Notes: generated by a model not told the origin, from the letters alone. DNA of 64,000 bases from Thermoguttaceae bacterium (GCA_017937485.1 JAGBDN010000011.1:1-64000); one strand, 5' to 3'; positions 26,405-36,760 are shown, counted from the first letter of the stretch. Program-made: numbers and translations.

Positions 26405-28573
26405 ATGTCGCGTTCCCTTTCCTCGCTTCGACCGTCGCGTTCCGCTCGCTTGGCGACGTTAGCGTCCCTCTTGACCGCCGCGCCGCTGACGTTTGCGTCC
26501 CTCGCCCCCGCCGCCGAACCCGCGCAACCGGCGCAATCATCGCAAGTCGCCGATTCCCAACAAAACCCCCTAACCGCCTATCTTTCCGAAAACAACCAAA
26601 GCGCCGACGCCGGTCGCGACCTCTTCGCCGATACTTGGGTCGCGACCGACGCGCTCGGGCGGCAAACTCCGACGTTCGAGGAAGTCGGCCCGGTCAAAAA
26701 CGACCAGCGCCGCGTCGTCGGGATTTTTTACATCACTTGGCACACGCAGAACTTAGCGACGCTCCCCGGCGGCCCCGACGCGCCGTTCAAGTACGACGTT
26801 ACCCGCATTTTGAGCGAACATCCGGAAGCGCGGCTCGACGCCAACCATCCGGCTTGGGCCAACGCCGGTTCTTATCACTGGGGCGAGCCGGAAGTCGGCT
26901 ACTTCCTCAGCCAAGACGAGTACGTCATTCGCCGCGATATGTCGCAACTCGCGGACGCCGGCGTCGACCTGATTATCCTCGACGTAACGAACGCCGTTCG
27001 CTATTGGGACGAATGGGAAGTTCTCTTCAAGACGATGCAAAAGATGCGCGACGAAGGGAACCGCGTCCCGAAATTCTGCTTCTGGTCGTTCAACGGCGAA
27101 TCGATCGCGGTCGTCGAAAGCCTTTACGAGGCCTACTATAAAACGCCGAAATACCAAGACTTATGGTTCTATTGGGACGGCAAGCCGCTCCTCCTTTACA
27201 ATCCGACGCCGGACGTCGACGCGAACCGTCGCGGTATTAAGTCGCGCAATCCGAAGTACGACGCCGCCGCGAAAACCGACGAAAATCACCCGCATTACGG
27301 CGACCCGGCTTACACGGAAGAGTTCTATTCCGATTATTCGCAAGAGGTTAAGGACTTCTTCACCCTCCGCGCGATGTGGTGGGGCTATTACGAATGGAAC
27401 GGCGAACGCTTCGTCGGAACGGAAGATAAGTGGTCGTTCGGGTACGACTTATGCGACAAGCGCGTTCGCGATATGAACCCGGCCGACCTCGTTTCGACGC
27501 ACAACGGCGTTCGCGAACAGGCGGCGGTTACCCCGGCGCAACACCCGTCCAGTTTGGTCGGCAAGTCTTGGTCGCGCAATACGTTAGAGCCGAAACTGGA
27601 CGAGCGCGACGAACCGGTTCCGACCTTCGTGCCTTGGCTCGGCAAAACGGTCGAAAACCCCGAAGGTTACGGGATTTACTACCAAGAGCGTTGGGACGAA
27701 GCCCTCGCCGCGAACCCGCAGTTCCTTTACATCAACGACTGGAACGAATGGACGGCGGGCAAGTATCACACGCCGGAAGTCCTTAAAGCGATGAACTTTA
27801 TGCGTCGCGGCGACAAGGCGACATATTTCTTCGTCGACCAGTACAACGCCGAGTTCAACCGCTGCGTTCAACCGATGAAGGGCGGCTATACCGACAACTA
27901 TTATATGCAGACGGCGCAAAATATCCGGCGCTACAAGGGCGCGCGCCCGATTCCGACGAACCGCGGCGAAATTTCGTTCGACAAAAACGCGCCGCTGGCC
28001 GGTTGGGACGCGCTTTCGGTCGAGTACCGCGACACGCTCGGCGACGTCGCTTGGCGCGACGCAAAGGGTTACGCCGGTTTGCATTACGTCGACCAAACGG
28101 GCCGCAACGACTTTGCGACGGCGAAAGTCGGCGTCGACGCGGAGAACCTTTATTTCTTCGCGGAAGCGGCGAGCGATTGGACGGCGTCGACCGACAAGAA
28201 CTGGGCGCTCCTCTTCCTCGACGCGGACAAGAACGCGCAAACCGGTTGGTTCGGGTACGATTATCTTGTCAATAAGAGCGTCGTCGACGAAACGCAAACG
28301 ACGATTTGTCAATGGGTTGCGGACGCAAACGCCGAAAACGGCGGCGCTTGGAAGGAAGTCGCGAAGACCGATTATTACGTCGAAAAGAACCGCCTCGTCG
28401 TTCGCGTTCCGCGCGCTCTCGTCGGCGCGACCGGCGCTCAACTCGCGCTCGACTTCAAATGGAGCGACAATCCGACGGAGCTGGTCGACCCGATTTCGCT
28501 CTGCACTGCGGGCGACACGGCGCCGAATCGCCGCTTCAATTACCGCTTCCTTTGGGAACGCGACGCCGAGTAA
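26405..28573 (+). CDS. Secreted GH99/GH71-like glycoside hydrolase with CBM9-like C-terminal domain
   Basis: 722 residues from the ATG at 26405, which has GGAG upstream and yields a signal peptide (LATLASLLTAAPLTFASLAPAAE). An upstream in-frame start lies before any ribosome-binding site. Residues about 90-480 resemble the GH99-like/GH71 TIM barrel found in endo-mannosidase relatives: GIFYITWH, YHWGEPEVGYF, DAGVDLIILDVTN, FWSFNG, WFYWDGKPLLLYNP and LYINDWNEWTAGK. Residues about 570-722 form a beta-sandwich of the CBM9 type (VGVDAENLYFFAEA, WALLFLDADKN). It probably cleaves a host- or diet-derived glycan outside the cytoplasm; the exact activity is not known. It converges on the BspA-like gene with a shared terminator. 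Confidence 0.82.
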   Translation: MSRSLSSLRPSRSARLATLASLLTAAPLTFASLAPAAEPAQPAQSSQVADSQQNPLTAYLSENNQSADAGRDLFADTWVATDALGRQTPTFEEVGPVKNDQRRVVGIFYITWHTQNLATLPGGPDAPFKYDVTRILSEHPEARLDANHPAWANAGSYHWGEPEVGYFLSQDEYVIRRDMSQLADAGVDLIILDVTNAVRYWDEWEVLFKTMQKMRDEGNRVPKFCFWSFNGESIAVVESLYEAYYKTPKYQDLWFYWDGKPLLLYNPTPDVDANRRGIKSRNPKYDAAAKTDENHPHYGDPAYTEEFYSDYSQEVKDFFTLRAMWWGYYEWNGERFVGTEDKWSFGYDLCDKRVRDMNPADLVSTHNGVREQAAVTPAQHPSSLVGKSWSRNTLEPKLDERDEPVPTFVPWLGKTVENPEGYGIYYQERWDEALAANPQFLYINDWNEWTAGKYHTPEVLKAMNFMRRGDKATYFFVDQYNAEFNRCVQPMKGGYTDNYYMQTAQNIRRYKGARPIPTNRGEISFDKNAPLAGWDALSVEYRDTLGDVAWRDAKGYAGLHYVDQTGRNDFATAKVGVDAENLYFFAEAASDWTASTDKNWALLFLDADKNAQTGWFGYDYLVNKSVVDETQTTICQWVADANAENGGAWKEVAKTDYYVEKNRLVVRVPRALVGATGAQLALDFKWSDNPTELVDPISLCTAGDTAPNRRFNYRFLWERDAE

Positions 28574-28614
28574 ACGTCGGTCTTTTCCCTTTTACGACGG
28601 CGATTAACCGTTAA

Positions 28615-28654
28615 AAAAACGGCGACTTAGCCTTCGCGCCAAGTCGCCGTTTTT
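28615..28654. terminator. Bidirectional terminator between GH99-like and BspA-like genes
   Basis: 14-bp perfect inverted repeat (28615-28628 with 28641-28654) flanked by A and T runs, serving both convergent genes. Confidence 0.9.
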
Positions 28655-28665
28655 CTTTGCGTTCG

Positions 28666-31600
28666 TTACAGCGGGACGCTTAACTGAAGCGTTCTCGGCG
28701 GTTCGTAAACCTTTTCTCCGTCCCCCTTGACCAGCGCGCCGTCGACAACCTTAAACGTCGCGTTCCCCGCTTCGACGTTAAACGTTTTCGCGGAAGCACT
28801 TGCGCGAAAAGCGGTCGAGTCGATCTCGACGACGCTCGCCGGAATCGTTATCGTCGTCAGTTTATGACAGCCGTTGAACGCGTCGCGCGCAATCGTCTTC
28901 AAACCGTTCGGCAAGCGAATCGTTTCCAAGCGCATAAAGCCGTTGAACGCGTTGGCGGCGATCGTTTCGACGCCGTCCGGCGCGACGTATTCGGTCAAAC
29001 CCCGTCGACCGGGAACCCAGTAAAGCGTTTTGCCGTCTTTACTTAACACGGCGCCGTCGACGTTTTTAAACGCGGCGCTCTCCGGCGCGATTTCGATTGT
29101 TTTCAGATTGTAACAATAGCTCGCTAACGAACCTTCGGTAAAAACGTCGTCGTTACTCAATGTCGCCGGAAGTTTCAACGTCTCCAACTGGGAGCAGTTG
29201 TTGAACCCGCCGCCCATTTCAACGACGCCTTCGGCGATTTCCAGCGTTTTAAGCGAACGACAGCCGTTAAACGCGCCTTTTGCGATCTTGCGCAACGTCT
29301 TCGGCGTCCGAATCTTATGCAGACCGGAACCGGAAAACGCCGCCGCTTCGATCGTTTCGACGCCTTCCGGAACGTCGTATTCCAAGCCGTCCTTCGCGCC
29401 GGGATAACAGTAAAGCGTTTTGCCGTCTTTGCTTAGCAAGACTCCGTCGACCGTCGACCAGCGCTCGTCGGTCGGGTCGACTTCGAACGCTTGCAAATTA
29501 ACGGCGCCGTTAAACGCGCCCGGGGAAAAGCCTTTCATATTGCGCGGCAACTTGAAAACCAGTTTGTCGCGGCGTCGTTCGGCGGCGTCGACGGCGACGC
29601 CCGTTCGCAAATTTTCCATTCCGGTTTTAATCGCGCCCCCTCGAAGCTCGCCGAGCGTTTCCGGCAACTCGAACGATTTCAAATTCGGCGTTACAAACGC
29701 GCTCCCTTCGATCGTCATTCCGGTCGGCGTCGGGCCGGCGACGTTTTCGCTTTGCAACGCCTCGCGCGCTTCCTCCTCGTCGACCGTAACCGGATAAAAA
29801 CCAACCGTTTCGAGCGAACGACAATGGAACGCGTTCTGTTCGATAACAAGGAGTCCGTCCGGCAAATCGATCGACTTCAACGCGTCGCAACCGCGGAACG
29901 CGTCGTTCTCGATCGTTCGCAACATATTAACGACCGGGAAAAATTGCGCCGATTCGAGCGAACGACAGCCGCTAAACGCGCCGGCGCCGATCGACCGCAA
30001 TCTCCAAGAAAACTTAACCGTTTTAATGTTAACGTTTCCTGCAAACGCTCTATCGCCGATTCGCCGAACGCCGTCCGGAACTTGGTAAACTTCGTCCGCC
30101 CGACCGCGCGGATACATATAAAGCACGGCGCCGTCTTTACTAAAGAGAACGCCGTCGACGGCCGACAAATTCGGATTCGCCGGATCGACCGAAAACTTGC
30201 GAATGGCGCCGCATCCGCTAAACTGCCCCAACGCCACGCTGTGAATCGGCAAACGCGACGGAAAGGGCGAAATCGTCTCGAGCGAAACGCAGTTCATAAA
30301 AGCGAAGTCGCCGATCTCGCGCAACATCGACGGCAAAACGATCTCCTTAACGAACCCGTTGTTGGCGAAGGCTTTCGGCGCGATTTTCGTAACGGGCGCG
30401 CCGTCGATTTTTTCCGGAATCTTCAACGTCGGCTCCTGCGAACGCGTTCCAAGAATCGTCGCTTCGCCGTCGACGATTCGCACGTCGAACGTCTTCGACG
30501 CTTCTTCGTAAGGCGTTCCGAGGTCGACGTTTGCCGCGTCGTTCTGCGCCGCCTTTTCGCCCCCTTCGACGCGAATTTTTAGTTTCGGCGAAGTTCTGGT
30601 TCCCGGCTCGAACGGATTCGTGTGGAACTCTAAGAACGCCGCTTTCGTAAACTTTGTCGACGCGGATTTTACAACGACTTCCTCCAATTTCGGGCAACTG
30701 TGAAACGCTCCGTCGGCGATTTCTTTAACGTTTTTCGGAATCGTTATTTTCGTCAAGTTTCGGCTTCCCGACAAAGCGCCCGACTCGATCGTCGCAAGGC
30801 TTTCCGGCAAAACGATTTCCGGAATATCGAAGCGCGGCGGAATCCAGTTGTTGGAGAGCCGCTCGACGCCTTCCGGAATCTTCCAAACGGCGCGTTTTTG
30901 GTCGAGAATAATATCCAAAACCTTCGGTTCGAGTTTATCGAACAGCATGCCGTCGACAACACAATACATCCGGTTCTCCGGAGCGATTTCGAACGTTTTC
31001 AACGCGTAACAACGCAAAAACGCGCTGGGCTCGATCTTCGAAACGTTCGCCGAAATACGCGCCGTTTCGAGTCGCCGACAATCTTGGAACGCGGCGCGCG
31101 CAATGTTCGCAACGCTATCCGGCAAAACAATTTCCGTAAAAGCGTTGCGGATTCCGCGCTCGTCGTTAAACGCGCCGTATTCGATCGATACGACGCCGTC
31201 AGGAACGCGGTAAATCGGGTTTTTATACGCCGGAATTTCTCGTCGCTCTTCCCCGTCCTCCATCGGTTCCAAGACGTAAGGCGCCGCGCTCGGGTCGCGT
31301 TCGACGGCGATAAGTTTGTAAAACAGTTTGCCGTCTTTACTTAGCAAGGCGCCGTTTTCGCTCTTGAACTTCGGGTTCTCCGGCGCGACTTCGAAACTTT
31401 CCAACGAATCGCAAAGCGTGAAGGCGGCGACGTTAAAGTCGACGACTTTCGCCGGAATCCGAATCTTTTTCAACGGCGAGCAACGATAAAACGCGTTATG
31501 TTTAATCGTCGTAAGGCTTTCCGGCAACTCGATTTCCTCGAGCGTCGCGTTTCCGCCGAGCGCGGCGCGTTCGATTACTTGAACGCCGTCCGGAACCTTG

Positions 31601-34600
31601 TACGACTTCAACTTCAACCCCGGCGGCAAACGCCAAAGCGTCGTTCCGTCCGCGGAAAGGAGCGCGCCGTCGACGACCTTCACCGACGGGTTCCCCTCCT
31701 CGACCTCGATCGTTTTCAGCGGAGTGATCGCCAGCGCCGCGTCGCCGATCTTGCGAACGCTCGCCGGAATCTTGATCGATTCGACGCCGGTTTCGGCGAA
31801 CGCGGAAGCGTCGATTTCGAGCAAACCGTTCGGCAACTCGATCGTTTTCAACGCTTTGCAATCGACGAACGCGGAAGAGCCGACAAACTCGACGCCGGTC
31901 GCGCCGACGAACGATTCCAGCGATTCGCAGTTGCGGAACGCGCCGCTAGCGATCGTTTTCAGCGACTTCGGCCAAGCGAACGTCTTCAACGCCTTGCAAT
32001 CGTAAAACGCGTTCATCCCGATTCCTTCGAGCGCGGCGTCCTCCGGAATCTCGACGCGCTCCAGCTTCTCGCATCGCCTAAAGCTCTGCGCCCCGATTTG
32101 TCGCAACGACTTCGGCAAACGAATCGCCGTAATCGGCGAGCCTTGGAAGATATTCTCAAGGAATTCGGCGCCTTCCGGGACAACGACTTCCTTGCTCCCG
32201 TCGCCGAAATACGCGCAGAGGCGTTTGCCGTCGGCGCTCGCAATCAGCCCGTCGACGTTTTTCAGCGCTTGGCATTCCGGGTGAAGGTTGAACTTAATCG
32301 GCGTCGAACGCTCGTCGAGCGGGCCGAACGCTTGCGCGTTGATTCCCGAAAGGTTTTTCGGCGCGTTAAACTCGACCAGCGCGTCGCAACCTCGAAACGC
32401 TTCGTAATCGATAAATAAAAACGGGGAACTCGCGTCGTCCGAAAACTCGACGTTTCGCAACGAAACGCAATTTTGGAACGCGTTGGAACCGATCCGCTCC
32501 GCCCACTTTCCAAACTTGACCGTTTCGAGCGCGGAACACTCGCCGAACGCCCAAACGCCGACTTCGTTCAGCATATCCGGCGCCTCGAACGTTTTCAACG
32601 ACGAACACCCTTGAAACGCGTTTTTGTCGATTTTGTACAGACGCGATTTTTCCGGCGTCGCAAACTCGATCTTTTCCAACGCCGCGCACTTCGCGAACGC
32701 TTTCGCGCCGATCGTTCGCACCGACGTCGGAATCCGAACCGTTTTGAGCGCGGACATGCCGACGAACGCCTCGGTCGCGATCGCTTGCACCGGCAGACCG
32801 TCGAGCGTTTCCGGAATTTCAAGCGTCGTCGCGTTTCGGTCGCGGACGCCGGTGATCGTCGCCGAGCCGCTCTCGTGTCGGCCCCACAAGAACGCTTCTT
32901 CGCGAGCTTTGCGCGCGGCGAGTTCGGCGGCTTCTCGCTCGCGAACCTTTTCGTCGACGCGAACGACCGGGACTTCGCCGCCGAAGAGCTTGTACGACGG
33001 TCGCGCGAACGTCTCGGGCGGGAACTTCGCTTCGCTCGACTCCAGCACGACCTCGCGCAGATTGCAACCGGCGAACGCGCCCGGCTCGATCGTCGTAACG
33101 CCCGCCGGAATCGCGACGCTCGTCAAAAAGTAAGTCCCCATAAAAGCGTATCGCTCAATTTTTTTAAGCGATTGCGGAAAAACGACGTTCGTTATTTCGT
33201 CGCGGTTCATAAACGCGTCGCGAACAATCGTTTCGACGCCCTCCGGAACGACGTACTCGACGCCTTCCGTCTCCGCTTCGCGTTGCGCAACAGGCCTCGT
33301 CTTCGCGACGCCTTTCTTTACGACCAAGCAATAAAACGTTTTTCCGTCTTTACTTAACAAAGCGCCGTTTTCGCTCTTATAAACCGGGTTTTCCGGCGCG
33401 ACCTCGAACGTCGTCAGTTTCTCGCGATTCGAGAATCGTTCGTCGATTCGTTCGACGCTCGCCGGAATCTTAATCGCCGTCAAGTTCCGCGAGTTTGCAA
33501 ACGCGCCGGCGTCGATTCGCTTCACCGTCGGCGCAATCTCGACGTAACTTTGAATCCCCTCGCAAGAAAAAGGCGCGAGTCGCTCGACGCCGTTCGGAAC
33601 GACGCGACGGTTCAAGTCGGTTCCGCCGCAACGGTAAAGCGTTTTGCCGTCTTTACTTACCAGCGAGCCGTCGACGCTTCGGTAATTCGGGTTGCCCTCG
33701 GCGACCTCGAACGTCAAAAGAGAATCGCACCCGTAACATTTGTCGTCGAATTCGCGCAAACTCGCCGGAATCGTCAGCTTTTGCAACGCCGAACACCCGG
33801 AAAACGCGCTTTCCCCGATCGTTTCGACGCCCTCCGGAATCACGAGCGAAACCAGCGACTTATTGCCGCTAAACGCCGAACGAGCGACGACGCGCACGCC
33901 GTCCGGAATCTTCCAAGTCGTTTCGGGCGTCGCCGGAAGTCGGAAATAAAGCGTTTTTCCGTCGGCGCTTAACAGGGCTCCGTCGACGACTTTGAACGCG
34001 GCGTTTCCTTCTTCGATTTCGATTTTTTCGAGCGCGACTTCGGCGAACGCGCCCGGCTGCAACGTTTCCAAGCCGCGCGGCAGTTTGAACGATTTCAACG
34101 CGGTTCGAGCGAACGCTCTCGCGTCGATTTCTCGCGTTTCGCTCGGCAATTCGACCGTCGCCAGCTTATCGTTATTATAAAAGGCGTTTTCGCCGACGCG
34201 TCGAACGCTCTTGATTTGCGCGCTCGTCAAATCGCAATCGGCAAACGCTTCGTTGCCAATAACTTGCAAATTTTCCGGCCAATCGAAGCGTTCAAGATCA
34301 AAACAGTAAAAGAACGCGTGAGCGCCGATCGTTTCGAGCGCTTTCGGCGCGCCGACGACCGACTTCAACTTCGAACACTGCTCAAACGCTTTCGAATCGA
34401 TAAGCTCGAGCGTTTGCGGAAGGACGACCGACTCGACCGCGCCGCCTTCGAACGCGCTTTTGGCGATCGACACGACGCCGTCCGGAACGACGACTTCGCC
34501 GGTTCGACCGGGCGGGCAAGCGACAAGCGTTTTGCCGTCTTTCGAAAGAAGAAGCCCGTCGACAAGTTGAAACGCGGCGTTTTCCGACGAAACGAAGTCG

Positions 34601-35286
34601 AACGTCGTCAACCGCTCGCACCCGTAAAACGCCCTTTCGCCGACCGCGACGACTTCGCTGAACTCCAACGTTTTCAACGACTGGCAACTAAAAAACGCTC
34701 CTTTTCCGATCGTTCGAACGTTTTTTCCTCCCGAAATCGTTTCGAGCGAGGAGCAAGAGATGAACGCATACTCCGGAATCGCTTCGAGCCCCTCGGGCAA
34801 CTCGACCCGTTTCAACGCGGGGCAGGAACCGAAAGCCCGCGCGCCGATTTCGCACTTCGCCGACGACTTCCAAGTCAACGACTCCAAATTTTTCAGCCCT
34901 ACGAACGCGCTCTCGCCGATTTTCGTTACGTTAACGCCCTTGATCTTCTCCGGAATAACAAGCGTCGTCGCCGTTCGGTCGCGAACGCCGATAATCGTCG
35001 CCCCGTTCGACTCTATTTGATACCGATAAATCGTTTCCGCGACGTTTTCCCCTTCGACGCCCGCGACGTTCGCCGGTTCGTCCAAAGTCGGAAGATCGAG
35101 TTCCGCCGCCGGAAGCGACGCCGCGCCCCCGACAAGCGCCGCGCCCAACAAAACGCCGACGACGTTCCCTTTCTTCGCAAAGATCGCGTTCGCCAGAATC
35201 GACGCGATCGCCGACGCTCGTTCGTCCAATTTCCCGCTTTTCGCCCCGACGTCGCGGACCGTTCGTTCGCTTTGTTGAATTGCCAT
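28666..35286 (-). CDS. Giant BspA-like leucine-rich repeat surface protein
   Basis: 2206 residues. A long N-terminal region precedes a hydrophobic stretch (VVGVLLGAALVGGAASLPAAE, about residues 42-62) that looks like a signal peptide. Almost all the rest is LRR_5/BspA (TpLRR) repeats of about 23 residues, of the type AFxxCxxLxxVxLPxxLxxIGxxAF. Three lead-in segments with ATI(I/T/L)GxR divide it into modules starting near residues 90, 805 and 1600. Between repeat blocks are recurrent inserts of the form VDGALLSKDGKTLY. BspA proteins bind host matrix proteins or other bacteria and are common in gut and oral microbes. No C-terminal anchor or sorting signal is seen, so secretion or loose association is likely. 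AAAGGAG precedes the ATG. Confidence 0.92.
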   Translation of the reverse strand: MAIQQSERTVRDVGAKSGKLDERASAIASILANAIFAKKGNVVGVLLGAALVGGAASLPAAELDLPTLDEPANVAGVEGENVAETIYRYQIESNGATIIGVRDRTATTLVIPEKIKGVNVTKIGESAFVGLKNLESLTWKSSAKCEIGARAFGSCPALKRVELPEGLEAIPEYAFISCSSLETISGGKNVRTIGKGAFFSCQSLKTLEFSEVVAVGERAFYGCERLTTFDFVSSENAAFQLVDGLLLSKDGKTLVACPPGRTGEVVVPDGVVSIAKSAFEGGAVESVVLPQTLELIDSKAFEQCSKLKSVVGAPKALETIGAHAFFYCFDLERFDWPENLQVIGNEAFADCDLTSAQIKSVRRVGENAFYNNDKLATVELPSETREIDARAFARTALKSFKLPRGLETLQPGAFAEVALEKIEIEEGNAAFKVVDGALLSADGKTLYFRLPATPETTWKIPDGVRVVARSAFSGNKSLVSLVIPEGVETIGESAFSGCSALQKLTIPASLREFDDKCYGCDSLLTFEVAEGNPNYRSVDGSLVSKDGKTLYRCGGTDLNRRVVPNGVERLAPFSCEGIQSYVEIAPTVKRIDAGAFANSRNLTAIKIPASVERIDERFSNREKLTTFEVAPENPVYKSENGALLSKDGKTFYCLVVKKGVAKTRPVAQREAETEGVEYVVPEGVETIVRDAFMNRDEITNVVFPQSLKKIERYAFMGTYFLTSVAIPAGVTTIEPGAFAGCNLREVVLESSEAKFPPETFARPSYKLFGGEVPVVRVDEKVREREAAELAARKAREEAFLWGRHESGSATITGVRDRNATTLEIPETLDGLPVQAIATEAFVGMSALKTVRIPTSVRTIGAKAFAKCAALEKIEFATPEKSRLYKIDKNAFQGCSSLKTFEAPDMLNEVGVWAFGECSALETVKFGKWAERIGSNAFQNCVSLRNVEFSDDASSPFLFIDYEAFRGCDALVEFNAPKNLSGINAQAFGPLDERSTPIKFNLHPECQALKNVDGLIASADGKRLCAYFGDGSKEVVVPEGAEFLENIFQGSPITAIRLPKSLRQIGAQSFRRCEKLERVEIPEDAALEGIGMNAFYDCKALKTFAWPKSLKTIASGAFRNCESLESFVGATGVEFVGSSAFVDCKALKTIELPNGLLEIDASAFAETGVESIKIPASVRKIGDAALAITPLKTIEVEEGNPSVKVVDGALLSADGTTLWRLPPGLKLKSYKVPDGVQVIERAALGGNATLEEIELPESLTTIKHNAFYRCSPLKKIRIPAKVVDFNVAAFTLCDSLESFEVAPENPKFKSENGALLSKDGKLFYKLIAVERDPSAAPYVLEPMEDGEERREIPAYKNPIYRVPDGVVSIEYGAFNDERGIRNAFTEIVLPDSVANIARAAFQDCRRLETARISANVSKIEPSAFLRCYALKTFEIAPENRMYCVVDGMLFDKLEPKVLDIILDQKRAVWKIPEGVERLSNNWIPPRFDIPEIVLPESLATIESGALSGSRNLTKITIPKNVKEIADGAFHSCPKLEEVVVKSASTKFTKAAFLEFHTNPFEPGTRTSPKLKIRVEGGEKAAQNDAANVDLGTPYEEASKTFDVRIVDGEATILGTRSQEPTLKIPEKIDGAPVTKIAPKAFANNGFVKEIVLPSMLREIGDFAFMNCVSLETISPFPSRLPIHSVALGQFSGCGAIRKFSVDPANPNLSAVDGVLFSKDGAVLYMYPRGRADEVYQVPDGVRRIGDRAFAGNVNIKTVKFSWRLRSIGAGAFSGCRSLESAQFFPVVNMLRTIENDAFRGCDALKSIDLPDGLLVIEQNAFHCRSLETVGFYPVTVDEEEAREALQSENVAGPTPTGMTIEGSAFVTPNLKSFELPETLGELRGGAIKTGMENLRTGVAVDAAERRRDKLVFKLPRNMKGFSPGAFNGAVNLQAFEVDPTDERWSTVDGVLLSKDGKTLYCYPGAKDGLEYDVPEGVETIEAAAFSGSGLHKIRTPKTLRKIAKGAFNGCRSLKTLEIAEGVVEMGGGFNNCSQLETLKLPATLSNDDVFTEGSLASYCYNLKTIEIAPESAAFKNVDGAVLSKDGKTLYWVPGRRGLTEYVAPDGVETIAANAFNGFMRLETIRLPNGLKTIARDAFNGCHKLTTITIPASVVEIDSTAFRASASAKTFNVEAGNATFKVVDGALVKGDGEKVYEPPRTLQLSVPL

Positions 35287-35360
35287 CGCAGGTCTCCTTT
35301 ATCGTTCGTTTTGTCGATTCGCGTCGCACAAAATCGCGTTACCAGGCGCCGCACGTCGTT

Positions 35361-35390
35361 ATTATAATACGTCGCATTACAAGGCGTCAA
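35361..35390 (-). promoter_or_regulatory. Promoter for the BspA-like gene
   Basis: Minus-strand TTGACG (35385-35390), 18-base spacer, TATAAT (35361-35366), about 75 bases before the start codon. The 340-base divergent region 35287-35626 also holds a TATAAT box at 35536-35541 on the plus strand with no clear -35, which may serve ddh. Confidence 0.75.
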
Positions 35391-35626
35391 GTTTTTTTTC
35401 GCCGTTTTCTTTTATTTTTGCCAAAATTTTTTAATTTTTTACGTTTTATCTCCGACAAAACGTCGCCCGTCGTTCGCTCAATTTCTCGTCGCGGATTTTT
35501 TTGGCGCCCTTTCTAGAAATTTTCACAAAACGCGATATAATGACGGCGACGACGGAAACGCGCGGGCCCGGTCGTCGCGGCGCGGGCGAACTTCCGTCTT
35601 ACACGCTCGTCAATGGAGCCCGAAAG

Positions 35627-36613
35627 ATGCAGATCAGAATTGGAATCGTTGGGTACGGCAACCTTGGTCGCGGCGTCGAATGCGCCGTCAAGCAAAATCC
35701 CGATACGACGCTCGTCGCCGCGTTCACTCGCCGTCCGCCGGAAACGGTCAAAATCTTGACCGAAGGCGTCGGCGTTTACTCGGTCGACAAAATCGCCGAA
35801 ATGAAGGACGAAATCGACGTTCTTATCCTTTGCGGCGGAAGCGCGACCGATTTGCCGAAACAGACGCCGGAGCTGGCGCGCCTCTTCAACGTCGTCGACA
35901 GTTTCGACACGCACGCCAAGATTCCGGAACACTTCGCCGCGGTCGACGCCGCCGCGCAAGAAAGCGGAAAAGTCGCGTTGATCTCCTGCGGTTGGGATCC
36001 CGGCATGTTCTCGCTCGCTCGACTTTACGGCGGCGCGATTCTCCCGAACGGCGTCGACTACACGTTCTGGGGTCGCGGCGTCAGCCAAGGGCACTCCGAC
36101 GCGATTCGCCGAGTCGACGGCGTTTTGGACGCGAAGCAGTACACGATTCCGCTCGAAGCGGCGTTGACGGCGGCCCGGAGCGGCTCGAATCCGACGTTGA
36201 CGACTCGCGAAAAGCACCTGCGCGAATGTTTCGTCGTCGCGAAAGAGGGCGCCGACTTGGAGCGAATCGAGCGCGAAATCAAGACGATGCCGAACTACTT
36301 CGCCGATTACGACACGATCGTTCATTTCATTTCGGCGGAAGAGTTGAAGCGCGACCATTCCGGCATTCCGCACGGCGGTTTCGTCGTCCGATCCGGGAAG
36401 ACCGGCTGGAACGGCGAACACAAGCACGTCGTCGAATATTCGCTGAAACTCGACTCGAACCCGGAATTTACGTCGTCCGTTTTGGTCGCCTGCGCTCGCG
36501 CCGCTTACCGACTCAACGCCGAGGGCGTCCGCGGTTGCAAAACGCTTCTCGACGTTCCGCCGGCTTACCTTTCGCCGAAATCGGGCGCCGAACTGCGCAA
36601 AGAACTCCTTTAA
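35627..36613 (+). CDS. ddh: meso-Diaminopimelate D-dehydrogenase
   Basis: 328 residues from the ATG at 35627 (GGAG upstream); a longer frame reaches 35501 but crosses the likely promoter. The NADP-binding Rossmann motif GIVGYGNLGRG opens the protein at residues 5-15. Family signatures follow: CGGSATDLPKQTPE, FDTHAKIPEHF, SCGWDPGMFSLARLYGGAILP and the substrate-contact segment GHSDAIRRVDGV. The enzyme makes meso-diaminopimelate in one step from tetrahydrodipicolinate, ammonia and NADPH, a shortcut to lysine and to the peptidoglycan cross-linking residue. It stands alone, with a terminator directly after it. Confidence 0.95.
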   Translation: MQIRIGIVGYGNLGRGVECAVKQNPDTTLVAAFTRRPPETVKILTEGVGVYSVDKIAEMKDEIDVLILCGGSATDLPKQTPELARLFNVVDSFDTHAKIPEHFAAVDAAAQESGKVALISCGWDPGMFSLARLYGGAILPNGVDYTFWGRGVSQGHSDAIRRVDGVLDAKQYTIPLEAALTAARSGSNPTLTTREKHLRECFVVAKEGADLERIEREIKTMPNYFADYDTIVHFISAEELKRDHSGIPHGGFVVRSGKTGWNGEHKHVVEYSLKLDSNPEFTSSVLVACARAAYRLNAEGVRGCKTLLDVPPAYLSPKSGAELRKELL

Positions 36614-36698
36614 TCGCGACGATTATTTAACCGCGACGCTTAGCGAACGCCGTTGAAATTTCGTCGAAGTTTCGACGTTCGCTCTCCCCGCGAAAACG

Positions 36699-36738
36699 AA
36701 AACGCCGTCCAAGTCTTAACGACCGGACGGCGTTTTTT
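36699..36738 (+). terminator. Intrinsic terminator of ddh
   Basis: 12-bp perfect stem (36699-36710 with 36725-36736), 14-base loop, T run after the second arm. Confidence 0.85.
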
Positions 36739-36760
36739 CGTTTCGACAAGACAAACGACG

